64,000 nucleotides of DNA from Acidobacteriota bacterium (GTDB lineage Bacteria > Acidobacteriota > Terriglobia > Bryobacterales > Bryobacteraceae). The notes below the pieces were generated by a model that did not search any database, had not been told where the DNA came from, and saw only the letters and a list, made by a program, of their open reading frames with translations. Position 1 is the stretch's first letter, and each line of letters begins with the position of its first letter. Made by a program: the position numbers and the translations under genes. Where the stretch lies: positions 44,186 through 108,185 of the forward strand of contig JACQZR010000022.1 in assembly GCA_016213775.1 (NCBI GenBank), in the 5' to 3' direction. Positions 34,741 to 42,858 of this stretch are shown here, piece after piece.

Positions 34741-36777
34741 ATGAAACGAATCCTACTCATCACAATTCTCTGCAGCAGCCTCGGGTACGCTCAGAAGCAG
34801 GCGGAGACCCTCTTCGAACAGGCGCTCATGAAGGAGCGCAGCCAGGGCGATCTCAAAGGCGCCATCGCGCTCTACCAGCGCATCGCCGCGGACAAGAACA
34901 CCAGCCGTGCGATGGCAGCCAAGGCCCTTCTCGAAATGGCCCGCTGCCAGGAAAAAGAAGGAGGCGAAAATGCTCGCCGCACCTACGAACGGCTGGTAAA
35001 GGATTTTGCCGATCAGCCCGAAGCCGTGGCTGCCGCTCGTACGCGGATGAGTGTATTGGGCGCAGCCTCTGGACCACGCCTCCGCCAATTGTGGGCTGGT
35101 GGTGGTGAGGTGCACGACGAGGGCTCGATCTCACTCGACGGCCGCTACCTCACGTACACTAGCTGGGAAGCGGGCGACCTGGCCGTACGCGACCTGGTAG
35201 CGAACACTTCACGCTTGCTGACCCATAACGGTCCCGAAGAGGTGCAGCGCCTTACCCGTGTGCAGCAATCGCGCTTTTCCCCCGACGGCAGCCAGATCGC
35301 TTACACTTGGTTCCAGCTCAGGAGCCGTGGAGGGGAATTGCGTGTTGTAAACTCTGACGGTGCCGGTGTCCGCACCGTTGCCTGGCAAGGCTTCACAGCC
35401 TCCAACCTCGCCCTCATGGGCTGGTCGCCCGACGGCAAACAGGTAGCTGTTGCGGAGTATGGGCGGGACAATCAATGTGCCGTCTTCCTGATTGCTGTCG
35501 CGACTGGCGAAAAACGGGAGATCATGAAGCCTGGCCGCTGGAACGTGAATGGCGGAGGACGCACCTTCTCTCCCGATGGCAAATGGATCGCATTCACCCA
35601 CATCGAACGCGGCAACGGGGATATCTATCTTCTTCCCGCATCCGGCGGCGATGCCCGTCCGCTGGTCACCCACGCCGCCAATGATCGCGATCCATTCTTT
35701 GCCGCCGATGGGAAATCCGTTTACTTTCTCAGTGACCGCACCGGCACGATCAGTATCTGGTGCATTCCGGTCAACGATGGCAAGCCCGCCGGTCCACCGG
35801 TCCTCGTGCGCCGCGAACTGTCCAACGCTGTGAAAGCTATTGGGCTCACGTCGAATGGTTCGCTCGTGTTCACCACCAACGTGGGCGCGGCCGACATTTA
35901 CTCGGTGCCGTTCGACTTCACTGCCGGCAAGATGACCGGCGCACCGCAGGTCTTCTCTTCACAACACCCGTCTGGCAACACCGAACCGAATCTCTCCGCC
36001 GACGGAAAGCGTATGGTCTGGCACACGATAGATCCGGTCTCCGGGCGCGGCCCGCAATACGCGGTGCTACGCGACATGACCACCGGTGAGGAGAAGAACT
36101 TTCAAGTGCCGTCTGCCTCTGTGCCTTTTCTCGCTCCCGGTACCGAACGAATCCTGCTCGATACTCCTGGCAACAACTCTCGAAACCTTCTCTGGCTCGA
36201 CCCGCGCACGGGAGGGACCGAACTGTTGCTCAACATAGCCTCCACTGGCTGGCACGTTTCCCCGGCGTTCAGCCGCGACGGCAAGACACTCTTCTATATC
36301 TCTCGCGACTCACAGTCCCGCACCATGGCGGTCCAGGCGATGGATCTCGCAACGCGGACTCCGCGACAGGTGGCCCAGGGCACAGAGTTTCAGGGATTGA
36401 CCCTCTCTCCGGACGGCAGATTCCTCGCCACTGAGCGCTCCAGTGGCGATCGCAGACGAGAGGTGCTCCTCATCCCGCTCGAAGGCGGACCGCCTCGTGT
36501 CGTTTCCTCCATCGAGAGCCGCTTGTTCATAAACGGACGACCCAGCTTCACACCGGACGGAAAGACTATCTACACGAGCCGTGTCACCACGACGACACCC
36601 ATCCGCTCGGAGCTTGTCAAAGTGGACATCGCCACCGGCAAAGTCGAATCCACGGGCCTGCTCATGAAAGGTATGGTCTTCCCGCAACTCGATCCCGCCC
36701 GCGGAAAGATCTACGTTCAGTCGGGTCTGCGTGAACTCGAGATCTGGTCGGCCGAAGGGCTCCTCTCCGCTCGCTGA
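34741..36777 (+). CDS. secreted TPR plus TolB/PD40 propeller protein
   Basis: A protein of 678 residues from ATG 34741, with an AAAGGAAG ribosome binding site. A short signal peptide (RILLITILCSSLGYAQ) leads to a TPR-like helical part with QAETLFEQAL and GAIALYQRIA, ending near residue 95. A large propeller with PD40 blades follows (FSPDGSQIAYT, WSPDGKQVAVAE, FSPDGKWIAFTH, LSPDGRFLATER). It is expected in the periplasm, where such proteins bind partners at the envelope. The gene follows the two-component system by 83 bp that hold three phased TGACA repeats, so it is the most likely regulated output, or a sensor accessory, of that system. Confidence 0.88.
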   Translation: MKRILLITILCSSLGYAQKQAETLFEQALMKERSQGDLKGAIALYQRIAADKNTSRAMAAKALLEMARCQEKEGGENARRTYERLVKDFADQPEAVAAARTRMSVLGAASGPRLRQLWAGGGEVHDEGSISLDGRYLTYTSWEAGDLAVRDLVANTSRLLTHNGPEEVQRLTRVQQSRFSPDGSQIAYTWFQLRSRGGELRVVNSDGAGVRTVAWQGFTASNLALMGWSPDGKQVAVAEYGRDNQCAVFLIAVATGEKREIMKPGRWNVNGGGRTFSPDGKWIAFTHIERGNGDIYLLPASGGDARPLVTHAANDRDPFFAADGKSVYFLSDRTGTISIWCIPVNDGKPAGPPVLVRRELSNAVKAIGLTSNGSLVFTTNVGAADIYSVPFDFTAGKMTGAPQVFSSQHPSGNTEPNLSADGKRMVWHTIDPVSGRGPQYAVLRDMTTGEEKNFQVPSASVPFLAPGTERILLDTPGNNSRNLLWLDPRTGGTELLLNIASTGWHVSPAFSRDGKTLFYISRDSQSRTMAVQAMDLATRTPRQVAQGTEFQGLTLSPDGRFLATERSSGDRRREVLLIPLEGGPPRVVSSIESRLFINGRPSFTPDGKTIYTSRVTTTTPIRSELVKVDIATGKVESTGLLMKGMVFPQLDPARGKIYVQSGLRELEIWSAEGLLSAR

Positions 36778-37076
36778 GCGAACGCGGGACGGCCGGTTGC
36801 AACGGTTGAACTGGTAAGGATTCCTGGCTCGGATACGGTAGTGTTCGCAACTAACGTACTCGAGCCGGGCGATCCTTAGAGTCTCCAGTTGAGGCCAACG
36901 CCACGTGCATCCCTTCCAGAGTCCGGAAGCCCATGGTAGACCATACAAAGGTATAGATCCGTCGCCGCCTTGCGAACTGCTCCGCCAAGAGGTACACAAG
37001 GGCGGCTCCCCAGGCCAGCCGGCGCTTACAGGCGAAGCGAGCAATCCCCGGCGTGAGCGCCACCTCCACCTCACTC
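36778..37076. other. convergent spacer with a long hairpin
   Basis: About 300 bp between the propeller gene (rightward) and the oxidoreductase gene (leftward). The left third holds the long imperfect palindrome at 36817-36877. A short leftward frame (36851-37069) with a hydrophobic patch exists but shows nothing I recognise. Confidence 0.5.
36817..36877. terminator. long imperfect hairpin, possible bidirectional terminator
   Basis: Nested arms pair over 61 nt: AAGGAT with ATCCTT, GGCTCG with CGAGCC, TACG with CGTA and TAGT with ACTA, separated by small internal loops around the loop GTTCGCA. It lies 40 bp after the propeller gene stop, between two convergent genes. There is no U-tract, so it may instead be a palindromic mobile repeat. 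Confidence 0.45.
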
Positions 37077-38144
37077 CTACAGATACTCCTTTGCGTTCGC
37101 AGCCATGGAGAGCAGCACTTTCCGATCCGGCACGGAAGCCCGCAGCATCTCCAATTCGTTCGCTGCCGAAACCAGCGGCAGCGCGACCTGCCCGCACCCG
37201 GCCACGGACCGGATCATCGCCATCATGATCTCAAAGCCCTTGTATGCACTCGCGAAATTGCACGGGTGGATCTTGCCGTCATCATCCAGCCAGTCCGCCA
37301 TCTGCTGAACATAAGGCGGCATGTCCAGGTCATAATTCATGCATCCATCGCCGGACCAGGAACCGTTCTTGGTGACCGCGCGCCATCCACCGCCCGTCAG
37401 AACCTCGGCGAAGCCGTCCGTGCCCTGAGCTCCGACGCGGCATTTGCGCCACCAATAGTCAACCTCGGGCACATCCGGCGCGCCCGCGCCGCACTCCACC
37501 ACGCCCCGCACACCGTTCGCGAACTGAATGAAGCCGCCGATGTAGTCCGGCGAAGGATGCGCGTCGGCCAGCTTGCCTCGGCCTGCAGCCTGTCCCATCA
37601 CCCAATTCGCTTCGGCCTCGCCGTTGTACCAGCGCATGTATTCGATCAAGTGAGAGATCATGTGCATCATCCACCCGGTGGCGGTTCCGTACACGGTGTG
37701 GATGCGGCCCAGCGCGCCGCTCGCGATCACACGCTGCACCGCCTGATAATGCTCGCCGTAGCGGTGCTGATGGCTGACCAGGACCTTCACGCCGCTCGAC
37801 TCCACCAGCCGCCGGACCTCGAATCCTTCCTCGGTGGTCAGCGCGACCGGCTTCTCCATGGCGATCAACCTCGCGCCGCTTTCGATCCCGATCTTGACCA
37901 TCGAAGAGCGGACGTCGGCCATCGTGCAGAAGCAGAACAGGTCTGGCTGGACCTCGCGCGCTACCTGGTTTGCATCGGTCCCTTTCACCGCAAGACCGAA
38001 CTTGGCGGCTGCGGCATCCAGCCTTGCCGGATTGATATCACTGATCCCGGCAACCTCAAACCGGCCGTTCGCCTGGAAGGTGGCGGCATGGTGCATTCCG
38101 CGCTTGCCCAGGCCGGCGATGACAACCCTGTACTTCTTCTCCAT
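37077..38144 (-). CDS. Gfo/Idh/MocA-family oxidoreductase
   Basis: A protein of 355 residues with an N-terminal Rossmann fold (RVVIAGLGKRGMHHA), the characteristic EKP motif in LIAMEKPVAL near residue 97, and HQHRYGEHYQAV in the second domain. These NAD(P)-dependent enzymes oxidise or reduce sugars and sugar derivatives. ATG 38144 follows the DegT gene stop by only three bases and has GGAGTGA upstream, so the two are one operon. A dehydrogenase next to a sugar aminotransferase is the usual arrangement for making an amino sugar, or for myo-inositol or aminocyclitol chemistry, but no nucleotide-sugar gene is nearby to decide. Confidence 0.92.
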   Translation of the reverse strand: MEKKYRVVIAGLGKRGMHHAATFQANGRFEVAGISDINPARLDAAAAKFGLAVKGTDANQVAREVQPDLFCFCTMADVRSSMVKIGIESGARLIAMEKPVALTTEEGFEVRRLVESSGVKVLVSHQHRYGEHYQAVQRVIASGALGRIHTVYGTATGWMMHMISHLIEYMRWYNGEAEANWVMGQAAGRGKLADAHPSPDYIGGFIQFANGVRGVVECGAGAPDVPEVDYWWRKCRVGAQGTDGFAEVLTGGGWRAVTKNGSWSGDGCMNYDLDMPPYVQQMADWLDDDGKIHPCNFASAYKGFEIMMAMIRSVAGCGQVALPLVSAANELEMLRASVPDRKVLLSMAANAKEYL

Positions 38145-38147
38145 GGC

Positions 38148-39272
38148 TCACTCCGTGCGCGATTCCCACTCCCGCACCTTCTCCACCACATAATCCACTT
38201 CCTGATCCGTCAGTTCCGGGAACATCGGCAGGGAAATGCAGCACGCTGCATTGCGCTCCGAGTTCAGAATCGGCCCCGCGATCCTCGCCTGCTTGCCCCA
38301 CGGATATCCTTCCTGCTGGTGGATTGCGATCGGATAGTGGCACTTCGCGTCGATCCCGCTCTGGTTGAGGAAGTTCAGCAGCGGATCACGATGCTCCCCC
38401 TTCTGTGTCTCGATGACATAGAGATGGAAGATGTGCCGGTATCCTGGAACCTCGTACGGCAGCGTAATCGACTTCGCGCCGGCCAGGCCGGCGGTATATC
38501 GGGCTGCCCGCTCGCGTCGCACGTCGTTCCACTCATCGATGTGCCTCAACTTCGCGCTCAGGATGCCGGCGTGTATGTCATCCAGGCGGCTGTTGAATCC
38601 GTAGCTGTGGCAAGAACGCTTCTCAGACCCGTGATTGCGCAGCCGGCGCACCACGCGATCCACCTGCTGGTTGTTCGTCACCACGGCGCCCCCGTCTCCG
38701 AACGTGCCCAGGTTCTTCTGAATGATGAAGCTGGTGCAAACCGAGTCGCTCAGCTCGCCGATCTTGAAGCCGTCTCCTGCGGCCCCGAACGCTTGCGCGT
38801 TGTCTTCAATCACCAGGAGCCCATGCTTGTCGGCGATCTTGCGGATGGCCTTCATGTCGGCGCACTGGCCGTAGAGGTGGACCGGCACCAGTGCTTTCGT
38901 CTTTGGCGTGATGGCGGCTTCAATCGCGGCCGGATCGATGCAGTTCGTCCTCGCGTCGGAGTCGACGAAAACCGCCGTCGCGCCCGCGATCCACATCGCC
39001 TCCGCCGTGGCGAAGAACGTGTTCGCCGTCGTGATGCACTCGTCCCCAGGCCCGATGCCGAGGGCCATGAAGGACAGCCACAGAGCGTCGGTTCCATTGC
39101 CGACGCCGATGGCGTACTTCATCCCGTGATAGTCGGCCAGCTCACGTTCGAAGCGTTTCAGCATCGGCCCCATCACGTACTGCCCGCTCTCCAGGACTTC
39201 CTTGAGATTGTCGTCTATCTCGGACTTGATGTTGTGATACTGCTGCACATGGCCATAGAAGGGCACCTGCAT
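38148..39272 (-). CDS. DegT/DnrJ/EryC1/StrS-family aminotransferase
   Basis: A PLP-dependent sugar aminotransferase of 374 residues (fold type I). The cofactor lysine is Lys186 in SFIIQKNLGTFGDGGA, with GNGTDAL near 58-64, NTFFATA, and the PLP-contacting Asp157 in VIEDNAQAFG. The family transfers an amino group, usually from glutamate, to a keto sugar, often nucleotide-linked, during envelope or antibiotic sugar synthesis. A strong AAAAGGAG ribosome binding site precedes ATG 39272. It is the first gene of an operon with the Gfo/Idh/MocA oxidoreductase, which would supply the keto substrate. Confidence 0.93.
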   Translation of the reverse strand: MQVPFYGHVQQYHNIKSEIDDNLKEVLESGQYVMGPMLKRFERELADYHGMKYAIGVGNGTDALWLSFMALGIGPGDECITTANTFFATAEAMWIAGATAVFVDSDARTNCIDPAAIEAAITPKTKALVPVHLYGQCADMKAIRKIADKHGLLVIEDNAQAFGAAGDGFKIGELSDSVCTSFIIQKNLGTFGDGGAVVTNNQQVDRVVRRLRNHGSEKRSCHSYGFNSRLDDIHAGILSAKLRHIDEWNDVRRERAARYTAGLAGAKSITLPYEVPGYRHIFHLYVIETQKGEHRDPLLNFLNQSGIDAKCHYPIAIHQQEGYPWGKQARIAGPILNSERNAACCISLPMFPELTDQEVDYVVEKVREWESRTE

Positions 39273-39349
39273 GGGGACTCCTTTTCAAGATGAGCCTAGC
39301 ATATATCAAGACCACAAACCCGAATGCGGCATAGAGCCTGCGTCGGACT

Positions 39350-39775
39350 TCAGTTCCGCCCCATCCCCAGCGTCCTCGTGGTCTTGCGCAAGTCCGCCTG
39401 AGAGACTGCGATTAGGGCGCCAAACCGGCCCGACCCCGCGCTCAACGCGTGCAGCGCGTTCACGTTGATTCCCGCATCGGCCAGCCTGCACATCAATTCG
39501 GCGATCACTCCCGGGCGGTCTTTGCCTTTGACCATGATCCCCTTGCGTTTTTCCCCCAGTTGAAGGCCGGCCTTCTTGCCGGCGGCGCTAACCCCCTTGG
39601 TTCCCTCATCCAGAATGAGGACGATCTCGGCGTCCCACGTGGTCTTCCAGTACCCGAGGAAGCCCTCCAGGTTCATTCCCGCCTCCTTGAACGCCGTGAG
39701 GATCCGGGCCCCTTCCCCGGCCTTGTGCGGGATCACCGCGACATAGTATTCAACGAGGGAAATCTCGTCGGGCAT
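39350..39775 (-). CDS. tandem ACT-domain protein
   Basis: A protein of 141 residues from ATG 39775, which has AAGGAG at the right distance; an upstream TTG is less likely. It consists of two ACT-like βαββαβ units: YYVAVIPHKAGEGARILTAF at the start and GIMVKGKDRPGVIAELMCRL in the second half. ACT domains bind amino acids or other small ligands and regulate partner enzymes. Free-standing tandem ACT proteins of this size are common, mostly without known partners. It lies 77 bp upstream of the DegT gene on the same strand and may belong to that transcription unit. Confidence 0.85.
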   Translation of the reverse strand: MPDEISLVEYYVAVIPHKAGEGARILTAFKEAGMNLEGFLGYWKTTWDAEIVLILDEGTKGVSAAGKKAGLQLGEKRKGIMVKGKDRPGVIAELMCRLADAGINVNALHALSAGSGRFGALIAVSQADLRKTTRTLGMGRN

Positions 39776-40502
39776 AATCAATCACTCCTTCCACCGGTTG
39801 CGCCAGGAGATTTGGCGCCTTGCGACTTGTTTTCGCCGCTCTCCCTTCATCGCGCCGGTTCTCGATTAGAATCCGATATGCCTGTGGTTTGTCAAGGGCG
39901 CAACGAGCCGCAGATCCCCACCTTTGAATTCCACTAGCGCGCAAATAAGCGAGCGAGCGCTAGGCAAACATGGCCCCGCCAATGCCTGTGTGTGCGAATG
40001 TACACTCCACGCACCTTGACGGGGAATCGGCCTGGTGTCTTAGGCATCGCGCGTTGCGCGCCTTATTCTCAACCTCAAAACAGTCCGCTGCTGCCATCCG
40101 CGGCATCTTGCTCGCGGATGTATTGACGCACATGCTCCAGTTCGAATCCTACCGTGGACACTGCGTAGCCCCCTAGAAGTGTTCACCGGAGAAGTTCCTC
40201 TCCTTTCCGCACAATCGCGCGAATCTGCTTGGCCAGCACGTGGACGATCGGTCCCAGTCTCCTTGCGGGTCATCAAGCCGCTTTAAGCCACATAGAGAGG
40301 ATTCTACTCCCGGAACGGTCAAACCTGTTCTGGTCAAACCAGTGGCTTACCGATTTCAGTTAGAGACCGGCTAACCGGGTCGCGGTTGAGGTACTTGGTT
40401 CCGGACCGCACGTTCGACAAGAACCGCAGTTAGTTCTGCTCGGTGTTGCAATGCGTCCGCTTCACCTAAACGACGGGCGCCGGAAAGCAGTAGTCTGTGA
40501 GA
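39776..40502. other. 727-bp intergenic region, mostly without features
   Basis: No complete gene is visible. It contains a probable transposase scrap (40075-40176) and two copies of GGTCAAACC 15 bp apart (40317 and 40332). An imperfect stem is formed by GACCGG and CCGGGTC near 40364-40380. The promoter of the tannase-like gene should lie at its right end; no clear -10 box was found. Confidence 0.5.
40075..40176 (-). pseudogene. possible REP-associated (Y1) transposase, C-terminal scrap
   Basis: About 33 codons ending at TGA 40075-40077 read GGYAVSTVGF, LEHVRQYIREQDAADGSSGLF. The pattern 'GY.. .TV......V..YI..Q' is the usual C-terminal end of IS200-like REP-associated tyrosine transposases. 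The catalytic parts are absent. The match is short and by memory only. Confidence 0.35.
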
Positions 40503-41933
40503 ATGCGCCTGCTCCTGCTGCTCGCCGTCCCGCTGTTCGCCCAAACGCCTTGTGCCGACCTGGCGCGCCACCGCGACGTCACTGCGGCCGCGCAAACCGC
40601 GACTCACTGCCGGGTTTCCATCACACTCAGACCGTCAGCCGATTCGGGAATCAAGTCCGAAGTCTGGCTGCCGCCCGCCGCCGGGTGGAACGGCAAATTC
40701 CTCATGGAAGGCGGAGGCGGCTTCGTCGGCAGCGTCAACACCGGCGGGATGACGAACGCCGTTCGCGAAGGCTATGCGAGTGCGTCCACAGACACCGGTC
40801 ACACCGGCGGCAGCGGTAATTTTGCGCTCGGCCATCCCGAGAAGATCGTCGACTTCGCCTATCGCGCCGTTCATGAAACCGCCGTCCGGGCCAAAGCGCT
40901 GATAGCGGCCTATTATGGACGTGGCCCACGCTTGTCCTATTGGGAGGGCTGCTCCACCGGCGGACGCCAAGGCCTGATGTCGGCGCAGCGGTACCCGGAG
41001 GACTTCGACGGCATCATCGCCGGCGCCCCCGCAAACAACCAGATCCTCCTGTGCGCCTGGCGCATGCGTCTGTTGATGACCGCGCTCAAGTCACCACAAC
41101 ACGCGCTGCCGCCCGAAAAACTGAAACTCCTCAACGACGCGGTCCTCGACAAATGCGACACCAACGACGGCGTGAAGGATCGTCTCCTCGAAGACCCCCG
41201 GACCTGCAACTTCAACCCGGCCGGCCTGAGGTGCAGCGGCGTCGAAAGCGCAACCTGCCTCACCGCGCAGCAACTGGAAACTGTCAACGCCGCCTACACT
41301 GACATACGGAAATCCACCGGCGAACTCCTCTACCCGCGCCTCCCCTACGGCGGTGAACTCGGCTGGCGCGTCCCCGCCGGCGCCACCGCACCCGGCGGTA
41401 TGGACATCGACATGTTCCGATACATCGCCAATCAAAACCCTGCCTGGGACTGGCGCACGTTCGACCTGGAAAAGGACATTGAACGAGCACTCCTCCACGG
41501 CAAAGACATCCACGCAGTCAACCCTGACTTGGCGAAATTCAAAGCGCGCGGAGGCAAGCTCCTCATCTATCACGGTTGGAGCGACGGAGGTTCCGGCGGT
41601 GCGATCTCCGCCTTCAATACCATTTCCTATTACGAGTCCGTCCTGAAGCAGATGGGCCCCAATCAGGACAACTGGCTTCGTCTCTTCATGGTCCCCGGCA
41701 TGGCCCATTGCGGCGGCGGCACCGGCGCCAATCAGTTCAACACCCTCGCCGCGCTCGAACGCTGGCGCGAACAGAACCAGCCTCCCCAATCCATCACCGC
41801 TGCCAGAGTCAACGAACGTGGCCGCATCGAGATGACTCGCCCTCTGTGCCCATACCCGCAACGAGCGGTCTATAAAGGAACAGGCAGTACCAACGACGAC
41901 GCCAACTTCATCTGCAAAGCCAAGGGCTTGTAA
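40503..41933 (+). CDS. tannase/feruloyl esterase family protein
   Basis: A secreted esterase of about 476 residues from ATG 40503 (a GTG two codons earlier is possible), with signal peptide LLLLLAVPLFAQ. The α/β-hydrolase core has the nucleophile Ser151 in the CS-D-HC arrangement of this family: WEGCSTGGRQGL, then HGWSDGG for the Asp and GMAHCGGG for the His. Cys150 and the Cys after the catalytic His form the linking disulfide. A lid region rich in cysteines lies between. Members cleave gallate or ferulate esters, which fits a soil organism degrading plant polyphenols. It is a single gene. Confidence 0.93.
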   Translation: MRLLLLLAVPLFAQTPCADLARHRDVTAAAQTATHCRVSITLRPSADSGIKSEVWLPPAAGWNGKFLMEGGGGFVGSVNTGGMTNAVREGYASASTDTGHTGGSGNFALGHPEKIVDFAYRAVHETAVRAKALIAAYYGRGPRLSYWEGCSTGGRQGLMSAQRYPEDFDGIIAGAPANNQILLCAWRMRLLMTALKSPQHALPPEKLKLLNDAVLDKCDTNDGVKDRLLEDPRTCNFNPAGLRCSGVESATCLTAQQLETVNAAYTDIRKSTGELLYPRLPYGGELGWRVPAGATAPGGMDIDMFRYIANQNPAWDWRTFDLEKDIERALLHGKDIHAVNPDLAKFKARGGKLLIYHGWSDGGSGGAISAFNTISYYESVLKQMGPNQDNWLRLFMVPGMAHCGGGTGANQFNTLAALERWREQNQPPQSITAARVNERGRIEMTRPLCPYPQRAVYKGTGSTNDDANFICKAKGL

Positions 41934-41953
41934 TGCAGGCTCAAATTGCGCTT

Positions 41954-41988
41954 CTTATTGAAATTCGATAAGATTGTTTTTCGATAAG
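41954..41988 (+). promoter_or_regulatory. operator candidate with three TTCGATAAG half-sites
   Basis: CTTATTGAA and TTCGATAAG form an inverted repeat (41954-41972, eight of nine pairs) around a single A. A third half-site TTCGATAAG follows at 41980 and runs into the ribosome binding site of the DUF2975 gene. The site probably binds the HTH protein encoded by the second gene of this operon. Confidence 0.5.
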
Positions 41989-41998
41989 GAGGAGGCTT

Positions 41999-42619
41999 AT
42001 GAAAGTCTTGGGTAAGCGGTCGATCGCATCGTTCATCACGTCGGTATTGGACGTGGCGTGGTGGGGTATCGCCATTGGTTTGGTTTTGCTGCTGGTCCTG
42101 TTAGCGGGCAGCACTTTTCTCGAACTGCGCGGGGATAACCTGACGTTCAGCGTGCCGGTGGCGGTGCAACTGGACGCTCCGGTTCATGGGGCCAGCGGTG
42201 AGACCAGCGCGCACTTCGAGAAGCTGCAAGGTAATCTGCGGTTTCCGGCGAGGCAGGGCGCTTTCCTTTCCGGAAGCGTCGCGGTGGTAGTCCTGGCGTT
42301 CGGGTATATGTTTTGGATCGTCAACCAGCTACGGCACGTCTTTCGATCGCTGAGCCAGGGGTTGCCCTTCGTCATGGCGAACGGGCGCAGGATCAGGTGG
42401 ATCGGGCTCGCGGTGATCTTCGGCGAGTTCGGACGGTTCGCCATAGTCTATTTCTGGAGTTACTACACCAGCTTGCATTTTGTGGCGGATGGTCTGCGTT
42501 TTGCTCCGTCTGTTGACATCAACCCGATCACCATCGTCGCCGGTCTCGCGATTCTGGTGATTGCGGAGGTCTTTCAGCAGGGCGCCCGGTTGCAGGAAGA
42601 TCAATCGCTCACCATCTGA
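41999..42619 (+). CDS. DUF2975 membrane protein
   Basis: A protein of 206 residues with four predicted membrane helices (around 20-42, 90-110, 132-155 and 180-200). The middle segment FWIVNQLRHVFRSLSQGLPFVMANGRRIRWIG is typical of DUF2975, a family found next to small Xre-type regulators. A perfect AAGGAGGAGG precedes ATG 41999, and the HTH gene starts five bases after its stop, so they form a two-gene operon. Its function is unknown; by position it may be a membrane ligand or anti-regulator for the HTH protein. Confidence 0.85.
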   Translation: MKVLGKRSIASFITSVLDVAWWGIAIGLVLLLVLLAGSTFLELRGDNLTFSVPVAVQLDAPVHGASGETSAHFEKLQGNLRFPARQGAFLSGSVAVVVLAFGYMFWIVNQLRHVFRSLSQGLPFVMANGRRIRWIGLAVIFGEFGRFAIVYFWSYYTSLHFVADGLRFAPSVDINPITIVAGLAILVIAEVFQQGARLQEDQSLTI

Positions 42620-42623
42620 ACAT

Positions 42624-42830
42624 ATGGCCATACACGTCAAATTGGACGCCGTGCTTGCACAACGCGGCATTACGCTCACGGAACTGGCCGAGCGCATCGG
42701 ACTCACCTTGGCGAACGCCTCCATCCTGAAAACAAACAAAGCGAGGGCTGTTCGCTTCACCACGCTCGACGCGCTGTGCCGGGAGCTGAATTGCCAGCCG
42801 GGTGATCTGTTGGAATGGTTGGCCGACTAA
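42624..42830 (+). CDS. small Cro/CI-type HTH regulator
   Basis: A one-domain regulator of 68 residues: VKLDAVLAQRGITLTELAERIGLTLANASILKTNKARAVRFTTLDALCRELNCQPGDLLEW, a complete five-helix Xre fold of the YozG kind that accompanies DUF2975 proteins. It most likely represses its own operon through the repeated TTCGATAAG element upstream of 41999. ATG 42624 was chosen because it starts the conserved fold directly after the preceding stop. Confidence 0.88.
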   Translation: MAIHVKLDAVLAQRGITLTELAERIGLTLANASILKTNKARAVRFTTLDALCRELNCQPGDLLEWLAD

Positions 42831-42858
42831 GTTAGGATATACTGGACGCCTGTCCGGC

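Noticed and set aside
37053..39293. Long open frame of 746 codons on the + strand
   Set aside because: It lies entirely antisense to the oxidoreductase and DegT genes, which have full family motifs and ribosome binding sites. Its composition (rich in Arg, His, Pro, Ala) is that of a shadow frame in GC-rich coding DNA.
40130..40170. GTTCGAATCC resembling a tRNA TψC arm
   Set aside because: The flanking bases do not form the 5-bp T stem, and no acceptor, D or anticodon arm can be built on either strand. It lies within the probable transposase scrap.
40317..40340. Two GGTCAAACC copies considered as a CRISPR or iteron start
   Set aside because: Only two short copies with a 6-bp spacer are present, with no further units and no cas or rep gene nearby.
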